Below are positions 60,301-64,000 of a stretch of 64,000 nt of DNA, one piece after another (positions within the stretch are counted from its first letter, which is position 1; every line of letters begins with the position of its first letter). Below the pieces are notes generated by a model. That model did no database searches, had not been told where the DNA came from, and saw only the letters and a list, made by a program, of their open reading frames with translations. A program made the position numbers and the translations under genes. Origin of the DNA: Plutella xylostella (lineage: Eukaryota; Arthropoda; Insecta; Lepidoptera; Plutellidae); contig NC_063988.1 of NCBI RefSeq assembly GCF_932276165.1, positions 4,650,001 to 4,714,000 of the forward strand, in the 5' to 3' direction.

Positions 60301-62531
60301 AAAAACCGGTAGAGCTGAAATTGAACGTTTGACGTCAGTCAGTTTTTTTTACTTCAAGAGAGCGTATTTTTATGGCTATTGAAAAATTACTTGAATAATT
60401 TTACTATTCATCAAAATTAATAAATATTTTTATCAAAATTGATAAATATTTTTTTAAATTATATGCTTAAGTAATGTTATCAGCGAATTAACTCCCGCAA
60501 AATTAGACATACTATGTTTCACACATACGAAAACAGACATGACATCTCATGCAACTTTATCCGACTTCGCAGAGAATCCGGCGCATGGGCCACGCAAACA
60601 GCGCAAGAGCGGGAACAGAACATAACAAACCTATCCCACGTGGGAATGCTGGCTCGCTTCGACAACATCCTGGGCAAGCACACGGTGCGCACGCTGGCGC
60701 GGCTCACGGCGCACACGCCCGCCCTGTTCTGTCATCCCACGCTCGTGGAGAGGATTGCGTCTATGCTGAACTACTTTTTGCTGAATTTGGTCGGCCCGAA
60801 TAAGAAGAATTTTAAGGTTAGTCCGGAATTGGAGGTTAAATTTAGGTTTATGTGGAAACAGGGTGGTAATTTATTAGTGATCAAGGCTAAATTATGCAAA
60901 ATTAGTAGCCAAACATGCTAAATCAGTAAAAAAATATCGCAAAAATAAATCTTTTCATTTGACTCGATCACTGATAAAATGCCACCCTGTACAAGCACGC
61001 TAGGTAGGTAGTAAGTAAGTAGACAACATCCTGGGCAAGCACACGGTGCGCACGCTGGCGCGGCTCACGGCGCACACGCCCGCCCTGTTCTGTCATCCCA
61101 CGGTCGTGGAGAGGATTGCGTCTATGCTGAACTACTTTTTGCTGAATTTGGTCGGCCCGAATAAGAAGAATTTTAAGGTTAGTCCAAAATTGCGGCTTGA
61201 AAATTACATTTTATGGATATAGGGTGGCAATTTATCCGTGATCAAGACGATAGTAGGAAAATAACATCGCCAGACATGCTAAAAAAATTACGCAAAAAAA
61301 TATTTTCTTTCGACTCGATCACTGATAAAATTCCACCCTCTGCATGCAGGATAGGTAGGTATTGAGTCTGTTCGACATCCTGTCCAACAACAAAAGCTGT
61401 GCTTAACGAATGAATTGTCATTTCCACTTCCAGGTGAAAGACATGAAGGAGTTCGAGTTCGACCCAGCCAGCACCGTTTTGGACATCAGCCGCATGTACG
61501 TGGAGCTCGGCGCCAACGAGCGGTTCTGCGCGGCCGTGAGCGACGACGGCCGCTCGTACTCGCCGCAGCTGTTCACCCTCGCCGAGGCCGTGTTGGGTAA
61601 TATCTACATGATTCTGACATTATTTAAAAAACTAATAAAATAAAGGGCAATTCGATAAGGGAATAGTGGTACGCGTTTAAAGTTTAAATATAAGATTCAC
61701 TTTTTTAAAACGTTCTCCGAAAGAAAAGGGACTCGTGTTTAGGTTCGTATTCATTCGATGCCCAAAGCCCGAACTCTATCAGTTGACGGTCGCCCGCCTA
61801 TTAGAACAACTCTACTAACAAAACATTCCTCTCCTCCGCAGTGCGCATAGGCGGCGGCTCGCTCATCGGTTCTCTCCAAGACGTGGCGACCCGAGTAGCG
61901 AGCATCGCCGAGCAGCGGCAGAGAGACGAGGAGATCCTCGCCAACGCTCCCGACGAGTTCCTCGACCCCATCATGAGCACGCTGATGAGGGACCCCGTGC
62001 TGCTGCCTAGTTCGAGGACGACTGTCGACAGGACCACTATAGCCAGGTGAGTGTCGGACTGCTTGGTCATTTAGGTAGAGGAGATTATATGATATGTAGA
62101 TGAAGAGTACAAATTTCATATTTCTGCTTACTTTGGAAGATGCCGATCTCCAGTTGCTGGTGTGACAATAAATTCAAAATTTAAATTTTTGATCCACATA
62201 CAAAATTTTACGAATTAGGCTGTTTCAAAACTTGCAACAGCCATTTCCACAATACAAAAATCTCTTCATCCTTTACGTTTCTGGAGTAAACATAAAGACG
62301 CCCGGGGCAACGTTACAGTTTGCCAGTCCCCACAACACCAAACAATTAAATTTAACTACTTATAATAAAAAAATATTTTCCTTCAGGCATCTGCTGAGCG
62401 ACCAATCGGACCCCTTCAACCGCTCACCTCTCTCAATGGATCAAGTCAAGTCTAACACGGAACTTAAAGAACGTATTCACGCGTGGATCGAAGAACAGAA
62501 GACCATCGACCGGAACAAAGTCAAGGAGTAA
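40572..62531 (+). CDS. UBE4A: UBE4A, ubiquitin conjugation factor E4 A (U-box ubiquitin ligase)
   Basis: Sixteen exons join in frame: 40572-41193, 42791-42922, 43136-43299, 43598-43777, 44209-44361, 47730-47883, 48239-48380, 48717-48893, 50723-50893, 51761-51884, 52781-52926, 60048-60197, 60573-60816, 61434-61596, 61842-62046, 62387-62531. All introns are GT-AG; the sum is 3072 nt, 1023 residues (human UBE4A 1066). The N-terminus MSEPNNPFAGL fits the family. The Ufd2-type core includes NLGAVLLQLCQPFC, FEQKFNYRRPMY, FLRFVNLLMNDAIFLLDEA and ERIASMLNYFL. The C-terminal U-box (about 945-1017) has DEFLDPIMSTLMRDPV, SRTTVDRTTIARHLL and DPFNRSPL. E4 enzymes extend ubiquitin chains on substrates for proteasomal degradation; they act with an E2 that binds the U-box. 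Exons 1-4 have AT-richer codon use than exons 6-15. Introns are packed with transposons. Exons 8, 10, 11 and 13 have partial copies in the following intron. Confidence 0.95.
41626..42177. mobile_element. Mariner-like element remnant nested in the hAT element
   Basis: ACAAGGTGGGCCAAAAGTAA at the left is mirrored imperfectly by GACTGGTCCACCTTGT at the right, next to TA. The ends and a length of about 550 bp fit a deleted mariner-type element; it encodes no intact transposase. Confidence 0.6.
42199..42430. mobile_element. 232-bp MITE, CACTCACGGGCAATG family, copy 2
   Basis: The ends CACTCACGTGCAAAGAAATA and CTTTTTCATTGCCCGTGAGTG with TA flanks match the copy at 1533-1764 in ends and in exact length. 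It is nested in the hAT element, 22 bp after the mariner-like remnant. Confidence 0.8.
43030..43086 (-). repeat. RTE-like 3' end fragment, UBE4A intron 2
   Basis: TCATCATCAGCCTATACTGC followed by TGGACGTAGGTCTCTCCC is the complement of the common lepidopteran RTE-like 3' end with its ATG-type microsatellite. Only the terminus remains. Confidence 0.5.
44512..47065 (-). mobile_element. RTE-like LINE, 5'-truncated, in UBE4A intron 5
   Basis: A perfect 12-bp target duplication, TATTATGATAAT, lies at 44500-44511 and 47066-47077. The element runs on the minus strand and ends in an ATC trinucleotide tail (44512-44522), as RTE elements do. It is truncated inside the endonuclease domain at its 5' end. 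It is antisense to UBE4A and the intron stays spliceable. Confidence 0.88.
44560..47016 (-). CDS. Endonuclease-reverse transcriptase of the RTE-like LINE, 5'-partial
   Basis: The open frame spans 818 codons from its first ATG and is open back to the truncation point at 47065. It starts in the end of the apurinic endonuclease domain (WTDHRL carries the final catalytic Asp-His pair). The reverse transcriptase domain has SYRGISLL, QCGFRPNRGTVDAIF, CFVDLEKAFDRV, GVKQGCVMAP and the catalytic LYADDV. The C-terminal part has GHLVRMEDSRMP and a single C2H2 finger, CNICSRTF to HVRAH, near the end. Such proteins nick and copy their RNA into genomic DNA. The frame is unbroken, so the insertion is probably young, but without its endonuclease N-terminus it cannot be autonomous. 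RTE is inferred from the tail and the sequence style; a related clade is possible. Confidence 0.85.
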   Translation of the reverse strand: MRGAQGWTDHRLIRSKMRLNIKPPRRSEHKIPTRLAFANLVHNEETRRELDAEFGEANLPLESASIDEEWRLYAKTLHEVSLRVIGKPQKKNQDWFDDSDAEIQRLVEDSRRALKKPISTIHRRAVLQGLKVKIRELKNRWWKSKSEELQRLADSNQTAKFFEGLKCVFGPRCKKTAPVFSKDKTTRLTDSTEVLLRWAEHFIDVLNPGTQGADLSYISTLENLPIASELDVPPTFTEFHEATQRLKNGKSPGSDSLPSEVFKYGGPNIKNRLFELVLHIWETEIIPQDWKDASICKLYKGKGHLSECGSYRGISLLSAAGKILSHIINRRLNVLAERILPESQCGFRPNRGTVDAIFIVKQIQEKSLEQHRNLYMCFVDLEKAFDRVPRTALWTILEKAGCPAKFTNLVRQFHEGMMARVRHESEFTKQFPVSSGVKQGCVMAPTLFALYFAAVMTDALKNCNEQIQINVRSDKNVFDLSRFRSKRKIERKNALEVLYADDVCLVADSISNLQQYLDKLDESCRKFGLVISVSKTQILKQPVRGTSASDTAVLLGGKPLEEVRTFRYLGTLIRDDNRLESEIAARIASAAAAFGRLNQRVWKSHDLHLHTKISVYKAIILPLLLYASETWCLYKADIKRLDTFHLRCLRAILRVKWQDRVPNSEVLRRAHIAGMECLLMKGQLRWCGHLVRMEDSRMPKSVFYSELSCGKRKPGGQYLRYKDVLKRHLTSCGMSCDTWESDALMRSEWRKAVKTGTARFEDARLKELEAKRHARKTRPKVSYNYTYNTSGQLQCNICSRTFKTKFGFASHVRAHARN
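47453..47709 (+). mobile_element. tRNA-derived SINE, family A, at the exon 6 acceptor of UBE4A
   Basis: The head has an A box (TGGTGTAGTGG, about 47462) and a perfect B box GGTTCGATTCC at 47506-47516. The body repeats GGTCTTGGGTGTTGATATTT and CACAGGCTCTGCCTAGCTTG as at 3692-3965. It ends in a TTTA tail at about 47709, only about 20 bp before exon 6. Confidence 0.9.
48788..50338 (+). repeat. Five-copy tandem array of the 3' part of UBE4A exon 8
   Basis: The last 105-106 bp of exon 8 with its GT donor (48788-48893) recur at 49142-49246, 49490-49595, 49815-49920 and 50233-50338, about 325-420 bp apart. Each copy runs from TGCACGTGGCTGGTGCAGCT (one copy TGCTCGTGG) to GACTGCCTCAG|GT. Nine positions vary, and seven of these changes are synonymous in the exon frame; the two replacements are Asp to Glu and Thr to Ser. 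Intron sequence between copies (for example AGAGGTTTTGCCA and ATGCGAAATAGCG) is recognisably related but far more diverged. The four extra copies lack the first 71 bp of the exon and have AG before them only in the wrong phase, so they should not be included in the mRNA. Confidence 0.92.
51350..51382. repeat. TA dinucleotide microsatellite
   Basis: An uninterrupted run of TA units after TATATATACATA in UBE4A intron 9. Confidence 0.8.
51797..52580 (+). repeat. Seven-copy 116-bp tandem repeat from UBE4A exon 10 and its donor
   Basis: The unit holds 88 bp of exon 10 (from GAACCACCCCGACGACCAGC to GGCTGCAG), the donor GTAACT, and the short spacer AGTCATATACAGGGTGTCCC. Copies start near 51797, 51913, 52029, 52145, 52261, 52377 and 52493, with a period of exactly 116. 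Copies are almost identical; the last three share one synonymous change (CGCTGAGC to CGCTAAGC). The first copy is the true exon end (51884); the last runs into GTAGCC, the likely original intron. ACAGGGTGTCCCA resembles a MITE terminus. In-frame stops follow each donor, so readthrough would truncate the protein. The 28-bp gap between copies is too short for an intron. Confidence 0.95.
53452..53479 (+). repeat. tRNA-like SINE head, 5' part, split by the CR1-like LINE
   Basis: CTACCTCTGTGGTCTAGTGG followed by TAGAA looks like the acceptor stem start and A box of a tRNA-type sequence. Its continuation is at 58671, past the LINE: GGGATCCCGGGTTCAATTTC then CAGGTAGGG. CTACCT and AGGTAG would pair as acceptor stem, so a tRNA-derived unit was split by the LINE. 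Confidence 0.55.
53856..55942 (-). pseudogene. CR1-like ORF2, reverse transcriptase part
   Basis: From the MITE junction at 55942 the frame reads LTLNLFHELLTQLFDFHAPI, then PWLTSNIRKMM, typical of the linker after the CR1 endonuclease. The reverse transcriptase has LRPISLLPILSKLLE, LQSGFRKNRGTSTAL, LVLLDFSRAFDAI, GVPQGSILGPLLF and the catalytic IYADDT. The C-terminal part has SKLNYCDTLFGPCL and CARFCFSIPPRKHITPFL. The RT portion has no stop or frameshift down to the stop at 53856. It cannot work because the MITE, a deletion and a frame break separate it from its endonuclease. Confidence 0.85.
55943..56381. mobile_element. 439-bp MITE inside CR1-like ORF2
   Basis: The ends GGGTCAATTCAGACGTACCA and TGGTACGTGTGAATTGACGC are inverted repeats, with TAA on both sides (55940-55942 and 56382-56384). 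The arms go on as CACAACCACACCAC and GTGGTGTGGTTGTG. The interior is made of many ACCACATCGCA units. A TAA target fits PIF/Harbinger; TTAA (piggyBac-like) cannot be excluded because the outer base differs between sides. The CR1 frame resumes on either side. Confidence 0.88.
56385..56948 (-). pseudogene. CR1-like ORF2, endonuclease part, with internal deletion
   Basis: The minus strand encodes an apurinic-type endonuclease segment: FNAGSLSTSHDDFIAAML, then PDIIAINETWI with the catalytic Glu, GGGVGFYIKRGL, and LILMGDFNIN with the Asp-x-Asn pair. A stop follows at about 56522. A different frame then picks up ISLRPIKDIDLSKFNKDLD up to the MITE. The usual endonuclease end with its Ser-Asp-His motif is missing, so some 80 codons appear deleted between the two pieces. 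Confidence 0.75.
56961..57346. mobile_element. 386-bp SINE-like retroposon with 12-bp target duplication
   Basis: TTAAACAAACTT is perfectly repeated at 56949-56960 and 57347-57358. The insert holds CCCCACTGCTGGGGCACGGG, TAGTCCACCACGCTGGCCAA, GTGGGCAACCCGACTGTCAG and GGGACCCACGGCTTAACGTG, stretches I associate with abundant lepidopteran dispersed repeats. No terminal inverted repeats and no long frame are seen. The 12-bp duplication fits LINE-driven insertion. No A-tail is obvious, so the exact class stays open. Confidence 0.75.
57347..57870 (-). other. CR1-like LINE region between ORF1 and ORF2, degenerate
   Basis: AT-rich sequence between the SINE-like insertion and ORF1. It belongs to the LINE by position but has no recognisable domain. 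It may include an additional insertion or a decayed ORF2 N-terminus. Confidence 0.4.
57871..58662 (-). pseudogene. CR1-like ORF1, 5'-truncated
   Basis: The minus-strand frame has a coiled-coil-like stretch (LTDLQKEVSEIKQRTSAIEA and on), then a fold similar to LINE ORF1/baculovirus FP-type proteins: IELVGIPEFEGESCGHIALA, TATRVGGR, PIVVRLARRSLRDNLIKSAR, YINERLTKLNRTLFAKARE and RFVWTAEGRVKVRRDE. Such proteins bind the element's RNA. The N-terminus, where a PHD-like finger would be expected, is missing because the element is truncated at about 58662. Confidence 0.75.
58671..58730 (+). repeat. tRNA-like SINE head, 3' part, after the CR1-like LINE
   Basis: Contains the B-box-like GGTTCAATTTCC near 58700 and CAGGTAGGG, which would pair with CTACCT at about 53452 on the other side of the LINE. 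See 53452-53479. Confidence 0.5.
58731..59420. other. UBE4A intron 11, remaining sequence
   Basis: No exon or complete repeat is recognised. The part 59150-59230 is locally GC-rich. Confidence 0.4.
59421..59548 (+). repeat. Partial copy of UBE4A exon 11 within intron 11
   Basis: From GGAGTCGAGATGACGGGGCA to GCTGCTTTCAC|GTTAGTATTA it repeats the 3' part of exon 11 (52807-52926) and the first 10 intron bases. Over the shared core only synonymous changes are seen (GGC/GGG, GCC/GCT twice); the first codons differ more. The frame across the copy is open. A TTGTTAG before it could act as an acceptor, but the phase would be wrong after exon 10 or exon 11. It lies 6.6 kb downstream of the original, with the CR1-like LINE between. 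Confidence 0.9.
60661..61381 (+). repeat. Tandem duplication of the 3' part of UBE4A exon 13 plus intron
   Basis: Unit 1 is 60661-61021 and unit 2 is 61022-61381. The exon part (156 bp, GACAACATCCTGGGCAAGCA to AATTTTAAG|GTTAGTCC) differs at a single base (CTC to GTC, Leu to Val). The intron parts share GGGTGG, GTGATCAAG, GACTCGATCACTGATAAAAT and GTAGGTA blocks but are strongly diverged. After unit 2 the sequence TTCGACATCCTG looks like the start of a third, lost copy. Unit 2 lacks the first 88 bp of the exon and has no acceptor in the right phase. Confidence 0.92.
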
Positions 62532-63698
62532 CTGATTACATACACTCCTACTGAAGGAATGAAGATTGTTGAAGAGCAATGAGTACTTTAGATTTTATAC
62601 TGTCGATTATGAGCGCTTTTACACGTGCTAGTTGAATGATCGTGGGTATAAATATGGATTGCACCAAAGCTACTAACGAAGTCGTTTTCACAATTAATGC
62701 AACCTGCTGCAAGATAATAGCATCGTGTAGAAGTACTTGAAGTGATCATTGACGCACTATTTACTGCCAATTCTCATCTCTGATAAGTTCTTATGATTAT
62801 TAATTTAGCCATTTTATAAAAGTACTTGTTGCTCATTGGTGTAGATAAATTATAGGGAAAATAATAGTACATGTTATAGATACATTCTTATAGCGCAAAT
62901 GTGCTTATTCCAATACTGAAAAATATTCCAGTGGCGATATTCTAAAAAATCTAAAGGCGATCGAGTATTTATTGAAATAATGGTGTTCTTTACAAAGGAT
63001 ACATCTGCTTTCCCGAGTTTCCCGCCGAAAAAATCGCTGATACATGCATTCATTTGCAAACATTTATGCAACATGATAGGGCCATTTCCAACCATATTGA
63101 GGCTACATCATAAAATTCACGATGGAGAATAGCTACACATACTTAATGTTAATTACAAGCTAGTATCACTCTCAGTTTCGGTATTGTTTAAAGTAGTAAA
63201 ATATGTATACAATGAATCGGTTGTAAATTTACTTAAACTAATATTCTAAAAGACATAAATGTTTAGAGATAAATCTACTCTAGATTTTACAACTTTGTAA
63301 GTGGGGTAGTGTGGTAGTGTCTATAGTTGTTGTTGTTACGCAAAGAAAATGTTATTTTTATGTTGATTTAATTGGACTTTTCGGTGCATTATGTAATTTT
63401 ATTGTGATGAAAATATTTTTTGTTTTATACATATCATTATGTAACTTTATGTTTATTGTAATTCCTACTTATTAAATGGTAGCATAATCAATGAAAAGTT
63501 TTATTTAAAATTCCTGTCCGCTAGAAATTAAGCATAAGCAATGGGGAAACCGAAAGCGAATGGATATTCATATCCAATATAGAGCCGGGAAAAAAAACAC
63601 TTGGGTATGCCTAGTGACCTGGCGCAATGATGATATACTGGCACCGCAGCCGCTGGCATATTTATCGGTAATGTGGCGCTTATACCCTGATTATAAAC
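62532..63698 (+). other. UBE4A 3' untranslated region and downstream flank
   Basis: The region after the TAA stop is AT-rich and has no open frame of note. A polyadenylation site must lie here, but no single signal stands out. Confidence 0.5.
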
Positions 63699-63808
63699 CT
63701 ACCGAGTAGAGTGGCGATACAGTATCCTCGGCCAATGCACGGCTAGCTGGAGCTCAAGAGTGTTTTGTGCTCGCCCGAGGATACCGCACGCACCACTCTA
63801 CTCGGTAC
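63699..63808. mobile_element. 110-bp hairpin, ACCGAGTAGAGTGG arms
   Basis: ACCGAGTAGAGTGGCGATAC is mirrored by CGCACCACTCTACTCGGT, and inside these GTATCCTCGG faces CCGAGGATAC. The arms are about 35 bp with small gaps. It is probably a small palindromic MITE; the target duplication is unclear. Confidence 0.6.
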
Positions 63809-64000
63809 TCAGGCTATCACGCAAAATGTTATTTGCATGTTCTTTGCGCTGCGTGCGGCTGTTGAGCCGTTGTGTCCGTCCTGAAAAGTTTCCCTACACT
63901 TTCCAACTTGTCGGAATGTCTTTGGTCAAATATACCTGTTCACAGAATACCTATGAGATATTTACAAAAAAAAAAAGGAATCTTTCTCTCTATGGATTTT
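63809..64000. other. Flank to window end, nothing recognised
   Basis: No gene or repeat boundary recognised; a short A-run lies near 63967. Confidence 0.4.

Noticed and set aside
1..64000. CRISPR array or phage-like system
   Set aside because: The only regular tandem array (51797-52580) has no unique spacers and derives from an exon. All genes are eukaryotic and spliced.

Overview
This window is eukaryotic nuclear DNA from an insect, almost certainly a moth or butterfly (Lepidoptera). The genes have spliced introns and insect-like proteins. The spacer DNA is AT-rich with many TACCTACC-type simple repeats. The repeats include tRNA-derived SINEs, RTE-like and CR1-like LINEs and many small inverted-repeat DNA transposons (MITEs) of kinds common in Lepidoptera. 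There is no operon, CRISPR array or prokaryotic feature.

Four protein genes and one tRNA gene can be supported. (1) 4304-12169 (+): the C-terminal three exons of a glycosyltransferase family 92 (GT92, DUF23) protein; its 5' end was not found. (2) 29110-29181 (+): tRNA-Gln(CTG). (3) 29580-32503 (+): IFT22/RABL5, four exons, with a likely GC-AG intron. (4) 33434-37006 (-): a 1190-residue triple CCCH zinc-finger protein of the ZC3H4/suppressor-of-sable family, in one coding exon and tail-to-tail with IFT22. (5) 40572-62531 (+): the complete 16-exon UBE4A gene (ubiquitin conjugation factor E4 A, 1023 residues, C-terminal U-box), head-to-head with the ZC3H4-like gene across about 3.6 kb. The products do not form one pathway: secretory-pathway glycosylation, translation, cilium transport, RNA surveillance and ubiquitin chain assembly.

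Region by region: 1-4300 is spacer with MITEs and SINEs. 4.3-12.2 kb is GT92. 12.2-29.1 kb is a gene-poor spacer holding a 2.5-kb foldback with two further MITEs nested in it, and one CpG-rich promoter-like patch at 15.4 kb. 29.1-32.5 kb is the tRNA and IFT22, whose first intron holds two adjacent TTA-flanked elements. 33.4-37.0 kb is ZC3H4-like. 40.6-62.5 kb is UBE4A. Its introns hold a hAT element with a perfect 8-bp target duplication, a 5'-truncated RTE-like LINE with an 818-codon open frame, SINEs, and a CR1-like LINE split by a MITE and a SINE-like insertion. 62.5-64 kb is downstream flank.

The most unusual structure is inside UBE4A. Four different exons (8, 10, 11 and 13) are each partly duplicated in the following intron. 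Every copy keeps the 3' part of the exon plus its 5' splice site and lacks the exon's 5' part. Exon 8 occurs as 5 copies, exon 10 as 7 copies of a 116-bp unit, exons 11 and 13 as 2 copies each. In the exon 8 and exon 13 copies the coding part is nearly identical, with mostly synonymous changes, while adjoining intron sequence has diverged strongly. This points to gene conversion from the functional exon, or to a role for the arrays of 5' splice sites. I do not recognise it as a described system.
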